DNA from: Roseivirga sp. UBA6061 | GTDB lineage: Bacteria > Bacteroidota > Bacteroidia > Cytophagales > Cyclobacteriaceae | Length of the DNA: 29,818 bases | Assembly: GCA_002427745.1 (NCBI GenBank) | Contig: DIYF01000136.1 | Location: 1 to 29,818 of the forward strand | Reading direction: 5' to 3' | Part shown: positions 1-9,134 of the stretch, in pieces | Layout: each line of letters opens with the position of its first letter | Numbering within the stretch: position 1 is the first letter of the stretch | The notes under the pieces: model-generated | What the model was told of the DNA's origin: nothing | Database searches by the model: none | The model's input: only the letters and a program-made list of their open reading frames with translations | Translations under genes and position numbers: made by a program

Positions 1-78
1 CAGGTTTGATCAGCAGCTCAGCCGGGAGGCCCGGCCGGCCGGTAGTCTCAATCAATAACTTTAAAGCACAATGACCCT

Positions 79-1668
79 ATGTCCACCATTGATATTTTCC
101 AGATGATTAGCATTGCAGGCAGACGTCTTTTACAGGTATGTGGATTAATCATGGTTGCCAGCCTGTTTTTTGCCTGTTCTACTCAGGAGCAACCCGCTGA
201 AAGGCCCAATATCCTTTTCATTATGGCCGATGACCATGCCCTCAGGGCCATAAGCGCTTATGACAAGGCATACAATCTCACGCCCAATATTGACAGGATT
301 GCTGAGGGAGGCATTGTCTTTGAAAACAGCTTTGTTACCAATTCTATTTGTGCTCCCAGCCGGGCTACCATGCTCACAGGCAAATTCACTCATATCAATG
401 GAAAGACAGATAACGTCAGTCGCTTTGACAGCACACAGTGGACCTTTCCCGGTGCGCTGCAGCAGGTGGGGTATCAAACGGCACTTATTGGCAAATGGCA
501 TTTAAGGAGCCAGCCTGTAGGCTTTGATCACTGGGAGATTCTCAATGGACAAGGGCATTACTATACCCCGGTTTTTGTAACGGCTGAAGGCAGAAAAAGT
601 GAGGAAGGTTATGTAACTGACCTGACTACAGACAAAGCTATTGACTGGCTGGATAATCAAAGAGATAAAGAGAAACCTTTCTGCATGCTGTTGCACCACA
701 AGGCACCACACAGAACCTGGATGCCCGATACGACCGACCTCTACCTCTACAAAGAGGTTAACTTTCCGGTGCCTGATACCTATTTCGACAGTTATGAAAA
801 CCGCAGGGCTGCCCGTGAGCAGAAAATGAGCATTATTGAAGATATGGATGTGGTCTATGACCTGAAAATGCTGGATAAGGAAGGTGAGCTCAAAACCAAA
901 TACAGAAATGCCTTTCAGCGCCAGTATGACCGTATGAATGAAGCCCAGCGAAAAGCATGGGATACCAAATACGAACCACTCATCGAAGACTTCAAGCAGA
1001 AGAACTATCAGGGCAAAGAGCTGGCTTTATGGAAATTCCAGCGCTATATGGAGGACTATCTCGCCACGATCAATTCAGTAGACAGAAATGTAGGACGGGT
1101 GTTGGATTACCTGGAAGCAAATGACCTGACAGATAATACCATCATCGTGTACACTTCAGATCAGGGTTTTTATCTGGGAGAGCACGGCTGGTTCGATAAG
1201 CGCTTTATGTATGAAGAATCCTTCAAAACCCCGCTGTTGATGAAATTACCAAAACGATTTCAGAAAATCGGGGGTAGCGTGGAAGCCCTGGTGCAGAATA
1301 TTGACTATGCCCCTACCTTCCTGCATTATGCCGGAGCGGAGACACCTCGGGAAGTACAGGGGCGTTCCATACACAAAATCATTGATGGTACGGAAAACAA
1401 CTGGCGCGGGTCTGTCTATTATCACTACTATGAGTACCCGAACGAGCATATGGTCAAGCGGCACTATGGCATCCGTACAGATCGCTACAAGCTGATCCAT
1501 TTTTACAATGATATTGACAAATGGGAGCTCTATGACTTAAAAAACGACCCGGAAGAAATGAATAATTTGTATGACAGCCCCTCTTACCAGGAAACCATTG
1601 TGGGGCTCAAAGCGCAGCTTCAGGGCCTGCAGGAATTATATCAGGATACAGACCGCTCTACTTATTGA
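79..1668 (+). CDS. Lipoprotein sulfatase, S1 family (GlcNAc-6-sulfatase-like)
   Basis: Formylglycine-dependent sulfatase predicted to remove sulfate esters from a glycan at the cell surface or in the periplasm. Seen: a hydrophobic segment ending LFFAC (lipid-anchor Cys33); the metal-binding ADDH motif at about 50-53; the active-site box CAPSR with Cys91 followed by the ATMLTGK signature; GKWHL near 137; and a second metal site in TSDQGFYLGEHGWFDKR (Asp361). The C-terminal LYDLKNDPEEMNNLY segment is the usual DUF4976-type end. About 529 residues is normal for the family. The TPNIDRIAEGGIVFENSF / NSICAPSR pattern resembles N-acetylglucosamine-6-O-sulfatases acting on glycosaminoglycans; this substrate is an inference. 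ATG 103 (Met9) gives a more typical signal peptide than ATG 79. The GH20 gene starts three bases after the stop, so the pair is co-transcribed. No formylglycine-generating enzyme is in the window. Confidence 0.93.
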   Translation: MSTIDIFQMISIAGRRLLQVCGLIMVASLFFACSTQEQPAERPNILFIMADDHALRAISAYDKAYNLTPNIDRIAEGGIVFENSFVTNSICAPSRATMLTGKFTHINGKTDNVSRFDSTQWTFPGALQQVGYQTALIGKWHLRSQPVGFDHWEILNGQGHYYTPVFVTAEGRKSEEGYVTDLTTDKAIDWLDNQRDKEKPFCMLLHHKAPHRTWMPDTTDLYLYKEVNFPVPDTYFDSYENRRAAREQKMSIIEDMDVVYDLKMLDKEGELKTKYRNAFQRQYDRMNEAQRKAWDTKYEPLIEDFKQKNYQGKELALWKFQRYMEDYLATINSVDRNVGRVLDYLEANDLTDNTIIVYTSDQGFYLGEHGWFDKRFMYEESFKTPLLMKLPKRFQKIGGSVEALVQNIDYAPTFLHYAGAETPREVQGRSIHKIIDGTENNWRGSVYYHYYEYPNEHMVKRHYGIRTDRYKLIHFYNDIDKWELYDLKNDPEEMNNLYDSPSYQETIVGLKAQLQGLQELYQDTDRSTY

Positions 1669-1671
1669 TTG

Positions 1672-4014
1672 ATGAAAACACTGCCCAAAGACATAAAAAT
1701 GCTATCGAAACATACACTGAAGATGATCCTGGCCCTGGTATGGGCTTCTTATCTCTTCTCCTGCACCCGGTCAGGTTTACAAATGGGGGAAGTAGCTGTT
1801 ATACCAAAACCTGCATCATTGGAGAAGACGGAGGGGTATTTTGAAATAAATAAAAGTACCGTAGTGGCGGTCGAAAATGAAGATCAGGCCAGAATCGCCA
1901 GGTCCTTTTTCAATGATTTCCATCGTGTATCAGGATGGGCTCCTGCTGTGAATGTAGGTCAGCAGGGAGATATCATCTTTGAATCGGATGCCAGTCTGGA
2001 AGCAGAGGCCTATTCACTCAGCGTTTTGCCGGAAAAAATTCAGGTGAAAGCAGCATCGGGAGCCGGCTTTTTCTATGCACTACAAACCCTGAAGCAACTT
2101 CTGCCGGCCTCTTTTTATGGTAAAACACTTCAACCAGATGTGGCCTGGGGTGTTCCTGCGGTGACCATTACTGATCAACCTGCCTTTGAATGGAGGGGCT
2201 ATATGCTCGATGTCTCCCGTCATTTTTTTGATAAAGAACAGGTAAAAGAAGTGCTTGATTTTATGGCCGAATCTAAGCTGAATCGCTTTCACTGGCACCT
2301 GGCCGATGATCAGGGCTGGAGAGTTGAGATCCGGAGCTACCCGAAACTTACCGAGATAGGGGCCTGGCGCATGGACTACAATGTCACGGATGAAACAGTT
2401 TACAATTGGTTTGGCAGGCCTAAGCAAAAACCCGGGGAGAAACCCACTTACGGAGGCTTCTACACACAGGACGACATCAGGGAGATTGTGGCTTATGCCA
2501 AAGAGCGTTTTATCGAGGTGATTCCTGAAATCGATATGCCCGGTCATGCCCAGGCTACCATTGCGGCATATCCTGAAATAGGTTGTGTCAATGCGGCTCC
2601 CTTTGTGGCTACAGGGGGGGTATTCCGAAACAATACCTACAATCCGGGTAAGGAAGAAACCTTTGTTTTTGCAGAAAAGATGCTCAACGAAGTGATGGAC
2701 CTTTTCCCTTACCAATATGTACATATAGGGGGGGATGAGTGCAATAAGGATCAGTGGAAAGCAGATCCCCATGCTCAGCGAAGAATGAGAGAAGAGGGCC
2801 TCAAAAATGAATCGGAGCTGCAAAGCTACTTCATCAAGCGCATCGAAAAGATCATCAATGCCAGGGGTCGCACCATGATTGGCTGGGATGAAATTCTGGA
2901 AGGCGGTCTGGCCCCTAATGCTACTGTAATGAGCTGGCGGGGAGAGAAAGGAGGAATAGAGTCCATTGAAAAAGGGCATGAGGTGATCATGACACCCAAC
3001 ACCTATTGCTATATAGACTTAAAGCAGGGTCATGATGACCTGGAGCCCAACCTGGGCTATAGCCGTTTACTGCTCTCTACGGCTTATAACTATCAGGTAA
3101 TTCCAGCCAGTCTGACGGTAGAGCAGGGCAAGCTGATCAAGGGTATTCAAGCCAATATGTGGACAGAATCCATCAGTGAATGGAGTAAGCTCACCTATAT
3201 GACCTTTCCCAGGCTCTATGCTATCGCAGAAAGTGGCTGGACCCCTCATGGTATCAAAAACTGGGATGATTTTTCAGATCGTTTGCTGGAGCAGTTCAAG
3301 CGTCTCGATGCGCAAGGGGTGCGGTACGCTGTCAGTGCCTTTAGTCCGTGGATTGATCATAAAGGTGTTGGTGATGGTATTGAAATCAGTATGAAAACTG
3401 AAGTAAACGCACTTGATATCTACTATACGCTGGATGGTTCTGAACCGACAATCGCTTCTTCTAAGTATGACGGCCCCTTTGTCCTTCACGAAACGAGTAC
3501 ATTGAAAGCCCGTGCTTTTCAAAACGATCAGCCGGTAGGCTACCTTTCCGCCATGACATTCCCTGTTCATAAGGCTGCTGGTCTTGGCGCAGATAATGAC
3601 AAAGTGAAGAGACTTACCGATTACAATTATGGTCGTGCACACAATGCCGATGGCAACTGGGTGCGCTTTGAACAGGGAGCGGAAGTTGACATTACTTTTG
3701 ATGAGCTGACGAAAGTAGAGAGAGTAGAACTCAACGCACTCAGGTGGACCATCTCTGGTATTTACCTGCCCGAAACGGTTGAGGTTTTCGGTTCAATGGA
3801 CGGTAAAACCTTTACTAAACTGGGGGAAGATGATAAAACTGCCGAGAGCCATATTCAGGGCCGAAGCAAGGTGCCTTATGCCATCAGTTTTCCTGCTGCC
3901 GAGCTGAAAGTGCTGCGGGTCAAAGCCAAAGAAGTAAGTCCCGTGCCACAGGGACACCATCAGGAAGGCAGAAAGCATGCGGCCATTAAGCTGGATGAGA
4001 TCAGGGTGTATTGA
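1672..4014 (+). CDS. GH20 beta-N-acetylhexosaminidase lipoprotein
   Basis: Exo-acting beta-hexosaminidase that should release terminal GlcNAc or GalNAc by substrate-assisted catalysis. Seen: a signal ending LFSC (lipobox) near residue 30; an N-terminal GH20b-like domain to about 150; and a TIM barrel from the RGYMLDVSRHFF segment to about 520. The barrel contains HWHLADDQGWR, the EIDMPGHAQA motif and the catalytic pair HIGGDE (Asp355-Glu356). After the barrel comes a chitobiase C-terminal (Fn3-like) domain around YYTLDGSEPT, then an F5/8 (discoidin)-like sugar-binding domain around residues 645-780. At 780 residues it is a long, multi-domain member. Codon 1669 is TTG and the next codon is ATG, so ATG 1672 is chosen. 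It is coupled to the sulfatase upstream: sulfate removal would expose the hexosamine end for this enzyme. The exact linkage and anomer cannot be read from sequence. Confidence 0.95.
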   Translation: MKTLPKDIKMLSKHTLKMILALVWASYLFSCTRSGLQMGEVAVIPKPASLEKTEGYFEINKSTVVAVENEDQARIARSFFNDFHRVSGWAPAVNVGQQGDIIFESDASLEAEAYSLSVLPEKIQVKAASGAGFFYALQTLKQLLPASFYGKTLQPDVAWGVPAVTITDQPAFEWRGYMLDVSRHFFDKEQVKEVLDFMAESKLNRFHWHLADDQGWRVEIRSYPKLTEIGAWRMDYNVTDETVYNWFGRPKQKPGEKPTYGGFYTQDDIREIVAYAKERFIEVIPEIDMPGHAQATIAAYPEIGCVNAAPFVATGGVFRNNTYNPGKEETFVFAEKMLNEVMDLFPYQYVHIGGDECNKDQWKADPHAQRRMREEGLKNESELQSYFIKRIEKIINARGRTMIGWDEILEGGLAPNATVMSWRGEKGGIESIEKGHEVIMTPNTYCYIDLKQGHDDLEPNLGYSRLLLSTAYNYQVIPASLTVEQGKLIKGIQANMWTESISEWSKLTYMTFPRLYAIAESGWTPHGIKNWDDFSDRLLEQFKRLDAQGVRYAVSAFSPWIDHKGVGDGIEISMKTEVNALDIYYTLDGSEPTIASSKYDGPFVLHETSTLKARAFQNDQPVGYLSAMTFPVHKAAGLGADNDKVKRLTDYNYGRAHNADGNWVRFEQGAEVDITFDELTKVERVELNALRWTISGIYLPETVEVFGSMDGKTFTKLGEDDKTAESHIQGRSKVPYAISFPAAELKVLRVKAKEVSPVPQGHHQEGRKHAAIKLDEIRVY

Positions 4015-4110
4015 TAAGCCTTCGGGCCGGGCAAACCGTCATATGCATTGGTCAATCAGGTACTAGCCTTGAGTAGTGAAGGGACCTAACTTGGACTTAA
4101 TTTCCAGTTC

Positions 4111-5685
4111 ATGCGATTTACGGCTCCTTCTGTATTCCTGTGCTTATTAACCTTCAGTTCCTGTGGTAGTTCCTCTGTGGAGGAAACAGAAACCGCCAAA
4201 ATGCCCAATATTATCTATGTCCTGGCAGACGACCTCGGCTATGGTGATATCAGTGCCTTTAATCCTGAGGGTAAAATTCACACTAAAAACCTGGACCGTT
4301 TAGCAGCAGAGGGCATGAGGTTTACGGATGCCCATACCAGCTCCTCTGTGTGTACGCCTACCCGTTACAGCATTCTCACAGGGCGGTATAACTGGCGCTC
4401 TACCCTCAAGCAGTCGGTGCTGACTGGAAAGTCTAAAGCACTTGTCCCCTCTTCCAGAACTACAGTGGCCTCCCTTTTGAAAAAGCAGGGGTATCATACG
4501 GCCTTTATTGGCAAGTGGCACCTGGGCTGGGACTGGGCAGAAAAAGAGACAGGGGCCAATACCGGTGCCGGCTGGGATCTGAAAGATTTTGACAATATCG
4601 ACTTCTCCAAACCGGTGAAGAATACCCCCAATGATCTCGGATTTGACTACGCCTATGGCCATAGCGGATCCCTGGATATGGCGCCCTATGTTTATGTAGA
4701 AAATGGTGTGGCTACAGCGATACCCGACACCACTACTGCCAACAGAAATAAATATAGCTGGTGGCGGGAAGGACCAACAGCCCCTGACTTTGACCACGAA
4801 CAAGTCACCCCTAACTTTTTTAACAAGGCCATTTCTTATGTAAAAGAGCGGTCTGAAACGGATAGACCTTTCTTTCTCTACCTACCTTTACCCTCTCCGC
4901 ATACCCCCATTTTGCCCCTGGAAGAATGGCAGGGTAAGAGCGGCCTGAACCCCTATGGCGACTTTATGCTTATGATTGATGACTACATGGGGCGTTTGAT
5001 GAAAGCCGTGGCTGAAGCTGGCATTGAAGACAATACCCTGATCATTTTTACGAGCGACAACGGCTGCTCTCCTGAAGCCGACTTCAAAGTACTTGCTGAA
5101 AAGGGGCATCACCCGAATGGTATTTATCGTGGTCACAAAGCAGATATCTATGAGGGAGGGCATCGGGTGCCTTTTATCGCCAAATGGCCGGGCACTATTA
5201 AGTCTGCCAGTAAGAGTGACGAGACCATTTGTACCACAGACCTTATGGCAACTGTGGCGGCTATTACCGGTTATGACCTGCAGGATGATGAAGGAGAAGA
5301 CAGTTACAGTCTGCTACCGGTTTTGACAGGTAAAAGCCTCAGCACCACTTTAAGAGAAGCCACGGTTCACCATTCTATTAATGGTCAGTTTGCCATACGC
5401 CAGGGAGACTGGAAACTGGCGATGTGCGGAGGTTCCGGAGGTTGGAGCTATCCCAATAAAAAGGCTGTACTGGATACCTTACCCCCCATGCAGCTTTTTA
5501 ATTTGAGGGAAGACCCCAAAGAGAGCCGGAATCTGGTCGAACGGTATCCTGAGAAAGTTGAAGAACTCAAAGCATTACTTACCCAATATGTGACGGAAGG
5601 CCGGAGTACTCCGGGTGCGCCTCAAAAAAATGATGGCCCTGAAAGCTGGAAACAGCTTTGGTGGATAAACAATGCTGAAAGATGA
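4111..5685 (+). CDS. Lipoprotein sulfatase, S1 family (arylsulfatase A / GALNS-like)
   Basis: Second sulfatase, clearly a different paralogue from the one at 79-1668. Seen: a short lipoprotein signal with FSSC (Cys18); the LADDLGYGDIS metal motif; the active-site box CTPTR with Cys81 followed by YSILTGRYNWR; FIGKWHLGW; and TSDNG in the C-terminal half. The CTPTR box, GYGDIS and the YRGHKADIYEGGHRVPF stretch are typical of the arylsulfatase A/GALNS branch. That branch includes galactose- and GalNAc-6-sulfatases, so a GalNAc or Gal sulfate is a reasonable but unproven substrate. At 524 residues the length is normal. It lies 95 bases after the GH20 stop, and that gap holds only a tiny GCC-TTCG-GGC hairpin at 4017-4026. 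Its ATGA stop/start overlap with the next sulfatase shows translational coupling. Confidence 0.94.
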   Translation: MRFTAPSVFLCLLTFSSCGSSSVEETETAKMPNIIYVLADDLGYGDISAFNPEGKIHTKNLDRLAAEGMRFTDAHTSSSVCTPTRYSILTGRYNWRSTLKQSVLTGKSKALVPSSRTTVASLLKKQGYHTAFIGKWHLGWDWAEKETGANTGAGWDLKDFDNIDFSKPVKNTPNDLGFDYAYGHSGSLDMAPYVYVENGVATAIPDTTTANRNKYSWWREGPTAPDFDHEQVTPNFFNKAISYVKERSETDRPFFLYLPLPSPHTPILPLEEWQGKSGLNPYGDFMLMIDDYMGRLMKAVAEAGIEDNTLIIFTSDNGCSPEADFKVLAEKGHHPNGIYRGHKADIYEGGHRVPFIAKWPGTIKSASKSDETICTTDLMATVAAITGYDLQDDEGEDSYSLLPVLTGKSLSTTLREATVHHSINGQFAIRQGDWKLAMCGGSGGWSYPNKKAVLDTLPPMQLFNLREDPKESRNLVERYPEKVEELKALLTQYVTEGRSTPGAPQKNDGPESWKQLWWINNAER

Positions 5686-7229
5686 AAACCGGAAGCTATG
5701 GACATAAAATAGCGAGGGTAAAAAGAGGCTTGTGGTTTTTTGTTTTGTCGCTGCAGCTTATAGCCTGTGAGCAAAAATCAGAGGAAAGTGCAGCTCCCAA
5801 CATACTCTTCTTATTTGCGGATGACTATACCTATGAAGCTATTCACGCTTTGGGAAACAGCGTCATAGAAACGCCCAACCTTGACAGGCTGGTTACTGAA
5901 GGAACCACCTTTACCCATGCCTATAATATGGGAGGATGGAACGGGGCCATTTGTGTCGCTTCCCGGGCTATGATCATTTCAGGCACTTCCATCTGGGATG
6001 CCCGGAATATGACATCAAAATGGAGAGCCCGCGACTCTGTTGCCCTTAAAAATACCTGGGGTAGATTGATGGCAGCCAATGGTTACAATACCTATATGAC
6101 GGGTAAGTGGCATGTAGATGCTCCGGCAGCGTATGTGTTCAACACCGCCCGGAACATTCGTCCGGGTATGCCCGATGACCTGAGAGGCGGAGCTGACTGG
6201 GCTGAGATTCGACAGGCTTTCAGGGAAGGTAAAGATGTGAAATCTATGGTGCCGGCCGCCTACTTTAGGCCTGTGGATGAAAATGATACTTCCTGGTCAG
6301 CTTCAGACCCGGTGTATAAAGGCTTTTGGGAAGGAGGTAAACACTGGAGTGAAGTGATCAAAGATGATGCGCTCGATTTTCTCCGGGATGCTGAACCACA
6401 AGACCGCCCTTTCTTTATGTACCTGGCTTTTAATGCTCCCCATGACCCGCGTCAGGCCCCTCAGTCATTTCTCGACAAATATGACCTGGAAGACATTCCC
6501 TTACCAGAAAACTGGTTACCTGAATACCCTTACAGAGAGGCCATGAACAGCGGATTCGCCATGCGTGATGAAGCACTGGCCCCTTTCCCCCGCACGCCTT
6601 ATGCCATCAGAACACACTTAAAAGAGTACTATGCCATCATCACCCATCTGGATGAACAAATTGGTAAAATCCTGGACGCGCTGGAAGCTTCCGGAAAAAT
6701 GGACAACACCTATATTTTCTTTACCGGAGACCACGGGCTGTCTGTAGGGCACCATGGTCTTTTGGGTAAACAGAACATGTTTGATCATAGTATAAGGGTG
6801 CCTTTGATGGTGGTGGGGCCGGATATTCCCCGCGGTCGTAAGATTGATACAGATGTTTATCTACAAGACATTATGGCTACCAGTCTTGACCTGGCAGGTA
6901 TTCAAAAACCTCCACATATCTATTTTAACAGTCTGATGCCTCTGGCAAAAGGAGAAACAAGCAGAGGCCATCTGGAAGAAGGAGTGTACGGTGCGTTCGA
7001 GGCTTCTTCACAGCGCATGATCAGGAAGAACGGATTCAAGCTTATCGTATATCCTGAGATCAACAAAATTCTGCTTTTCGATTTGGAAAGCGACCCCCAG
7101 GAAAAGAATGACCTGGCAGGTATGTCAGACTATGCCTACAAAGTGAAAACCCTGCTGGCTGACCTTATCAGCTTACAGAAAGAGATGAACGATACGCTGG
7201 ACCTGCTTCCACTCTACAGGAGTTTGTAA
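5682..7229 (+). CDS. Lipoprotein sulfatase, S1 family (third paralogue)
   Basis: Third sulfatase of the block; its start codon overlaps the stop of the previous one by four bases. Seen: a positively charged N-terminus and hydrophobic segment ending LIAC (lipid-anchor Cys29); the FADDYTYEA metal motif; the active-site box CVASR with Cys91, which is the CxA-type variant rather than CxP; TGKWHVD; and FTGDHGLSVGHHGLLGKQN in the C-terminal half. The NMGGWNGAICVASR context separates it from the two upstream paralogues and is seen in choline-sulfatase-like and algal-polysaccharide sulfatases. Length (515) is normal. Substrate unknown; it probably removes sulfate at a different position or from the uronic acid. 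It ends a transcription unit: the following 212-base spacer holds a large inverted repeat. Confidence 0.93.
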   Translation: MKTGSYGHKIARVKRGLWFFVLSLQLIACEQKSEESAAPNILFLFADDYTYEAIHALGNSVIETPNLDRLVTEGTTFTHAYNMGGWNGAICVASRAMIISGTSIWDARNMTSKWRARDSVALKNTWGRLMAANGYNTYMTGKWHVDAPAAYVFNTARNIRPGMPDDLRGGADWAEIRQAFREGKDVKSMVPAAYFRPVDENDTSWSASDPVYKGFWEGGKHWSEVIKDDALDFLRDAEPQDRPFFMYLAFNAPHDPRQAPQSFLDKYDLEDIPLPENWLPEYPYREAMNSGFAMRDEALAPFPRTPYAIRTHLKEYYAIITHLDEQIGKILDALEASGKMDNTYIFFTGDHGLSVGHHGLLGKQNMFDHSIRVPLMVVGPDIPRGRKIDTDVYLQDIMATSLDLAGIQKPPHIYFNSLMPLAKGETSRGHLEEGVYGAFEASSQRMIRKNGFKLIVYPEINKILLFDLESDPQEKNDLAGMSDYAYKVKTLLADLISLQKEMNDTLDLLPLYRSL

Positions 7230-7321
7230 ACGAGGGAACCTTGCTGAAGGGCCTATCGCCTTATCAGGAAATTCAAAGGTCAGCAGTCCTGAAACTGGTA
7301 CAGACTCATCTAATTCTGATA

Positions 7322-7379
7322 CGATTTTAACCTGAAAGGAGCTCTCTTTTGACATATTAGGTTAAAATATCGACTTTTT
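7322..7379. terminator. Large inverted repeat after the sulfatase genes
   Basis: Arms ATTTTAACCT (7324-7333) and AGGTTAAAAT (7359-7368) are perfect complements separated by 25 bases. The match extends outward to CGAT (from 7322) and ATCG (to 7372) if a two-base bulge is allowed. A run of five T follows at 7375-7379. It could be an intrinsic terminator for the sulfatase block, or a protein-binding site ahead of the M14 gene. The long loop makes terminator function uncertain. A small second hairpin, CTGCT-CTTC-AGCAG, lies at 7402-7415. Confidence 0.4.
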
Positions 7380-7441
7380 ATCTGTAAACAGGAGAAGACG
7401 CCTGCTCTTCAGCAGATGTATGACCTACTAAGGACACCGAT

Positions 7442-9130
7442 ATGCAGTCTATGGCAAAGAAGATTACTTACACGCTGATTTTTCTTTATCTGACCACCTC
7501 ACTTTTTGCTCAGTCAGATATTTTTTGGGGAAATGATGTACCCGAAAACTGGAATAGCGACTGGCCTGAAGAACTAAGGACAGCCGCAGAAAAATCGGGG
7601 TTCACCCATACGGCAGATCATCAGGATGTGCTGGAGTATTTCGCCATGTTGATGGGCAAGAGTGAAAATGTACATGTTTTCAATATGTTTATCAGCGATA
7701 TGAGGAGAACCAGTCCGGTGCTGGTCATGTCAAATCCCAGAATTACCTCTCCGAAAGAAGCAAAGGCATCTGGCAAAACGGTGGTCTATTTACAGGGAGG
7801 TATCCATCCGGCAGAGTATGAAGGAAAGGAGGCCCTGTTTATGGTAATTCGCGATATCCTGTTTGGTGATAAAAAGTACCTCTTAGATGAACTGATCATT
7901 CTTGTGAACCCCAACTTTAATGTGGATGGAAATGAGACTCGTGTGGTCAATTCGGCTTATCCTGCCCTGGCCGGCACCCGGGCTAATGCGGCAGGTTATG
8001 ACGTAAACCGGGACGGTATTAAACTACAAACGCTCAATATGCAGGGGGCTTATCAGAATGTGCTCAATACCTGGGACCCTACCCTGATCTATGACACGCA
8101 TCGCATGGGCGATACACGTCATGGTTATGCCATTGCCCAGGCAGGGTCTAATGTAGTGACAGCCCATAAGAGGCCCAGAGACTATGTTACTTATAAGATG
8201 TTTCCGGCCATTGTGAAAGAGGCCCGGAAGACAAGTAAAATCGAGATAGGTATGCACTGTGGCCTTGACAGAAGCTGGCCTCCTACAGAGTTTACTCACG
8301 ACAACTCCATCTGGTCTACAGAAGCCAAGTTTATGGTGAACGCCTACGGCCTGCGCAACCGAATGGCCATTTTGGTGGAAACTCCTGGGGGGGAGAGTTT
8401 TCAAAAAGCGATCTATTCATCCTATGCCTATACGAATGCTCTACTTGAGTATTGCTATAAAAATGGTAAGGAGATGCAGCGCATATGCCGTGAGGCGGAT
8501 GAAGATGTGGTGAACACCATCCGTGAAAAAGCAGCCACCGGAAACCTCAAGAACTTTGTCAGCGGCAAATATGTATCTGAGGGAAAAATCTCAGTCTATG
8601 CCTACAGAGACCGGAAAACCAAACTGATTCCGGGAACAAGCTTCAGAGAGCTCGACCGGCCTGACCCTCCGGAGCTGGTACCCAATGTAGACCTGATCAC
8701 CAAACCTGTCGGGGTAAAAGAGGCAACTGTTCCCAGAGCTTACCTTATTCCTGAAGAGCTCAGACACCTGGTGGACAAGCTCAGAATGCATGGGGTTAAG
8801 GTAGATCGGCTGGAAAAAGAAATAACAGCAACCGGTGAGGAGTTTGTGGTCAACAATATGACTTACAAACCAATGGGTTTTGCCCGTTATCAGATGACCA
8901 CACTCTCAGGAGATTTTGTACAAACCACGGCTAAAACTTTTCCTGCCGGTACTTATTACGTTGATATGGCCCAGCCCAAAGCTAATGTGGTCTTTTATGC
9001 CCTGGAACCTGAAGTGCGAGATGGCTTTGTGGGCTGGAATCTGATGGATGATCACCTGATTGAAATGGGAGTGAAGGAAAGAAGTATTGTCTATCCCATT
9101 TTCAAGTTTTTGCGCGAAGCGGAGAAGTGA
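7442..9130 (+). CDS. Exported M14-family zinc carboxypeptidase-like protein
   Basis: Predicted periplasmic metallopeptidase or amidase of the M14 fold. Seen: a signal peptide at residues 1-24 with a cleavage-type SLFAQ end; the zinc motif HPAE (His122, Glu125); NPNFNVDGNE just after it; a likely third zinc ligand His220 in YDTHRMG; and the catalytic glutamate in AILVETPG (Glu313). The M14 core covers about 40-345. The remaining 215 residues are an extra C-terminal region that I do not recognise. The family hydrolyses C-terminal amino acids or amide bonds in peptides and peptidoglycan. Its place beside a sulfated-glycan block suggests it trims peptide from a glycoconjugate, but this is context only. 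ATG 7451 (Met4) is an alternative start. It ends four bases from the end of the convergent LacI gene. Confidence 0.85.
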   Translation: MQSMAKKITYTLIFLYLTTSLFAQSDIFWGNDVPENWNSDWPEELRTAAEKSGFTHTADHQDVLEYFAMLMGKSENVHVFNMFISDMRRTSPVLVMSNPRITSPKEAKASGKTVVYLQGGIHPAEYEGKEALFMVIRDILFGDKKYLLDELIILVNPNFNVDGNETRVVNSAYPALAGTRANAAGYDVNRDGIKLQTLNMQGAYQNVLNTWDPTLIYDTHRMGDTRHGYAIAQAGSNVVTAHKRPRDYVTYKMFPAIVKEARKTSKIEIGMHCGLDRSWPPTEFTHDNSIWSTEAKFMVNAYGLRNRMAILVETPGGESFQKAIYSSYAYTNALLEYCYKNGKEMQRICREADEDVVNTIREKAATGNLKNFVSGKYVSEGKISVYAYRDRKTKLIPGTSFRELDRPDPPELVPNVDLITKPVGVKEATVPRAYLIPEELRHLVDKLRMHGVKVDRLEKEITATGEEFVVNNMTYKPMGFARYQMTTLSGDFVQTTAKTFPAGTYYVDMAQPKANVVFYALEPEVRDGFVGWNLMDDHLIEMGVKERSIVYPIFKFLREAEK

Positions 9131-9134
9131 GGAC

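Noticed and set aside
1..78. Possible C-terminal end of an upstream gene (open frames ending at 58 and 74)
   Set aside because: Too short to recognise any family; the GGCCGGCCGG palindrome here also gives no clear role.
2080..2979. 299-codon open frame on the minus strand
   Set aside because: It lies wholly inside the GH20 gene, whose catalytic motifs are intact; the reverse frame shows no recognisable protein and is a shadow.
4017..4026. GCC-TTCG-GGC hairpin after the GH20 gene as a terminator
   Set aside because: Only three pairs and no T-tract; the downstream sulfatase is probably in the same transcript.
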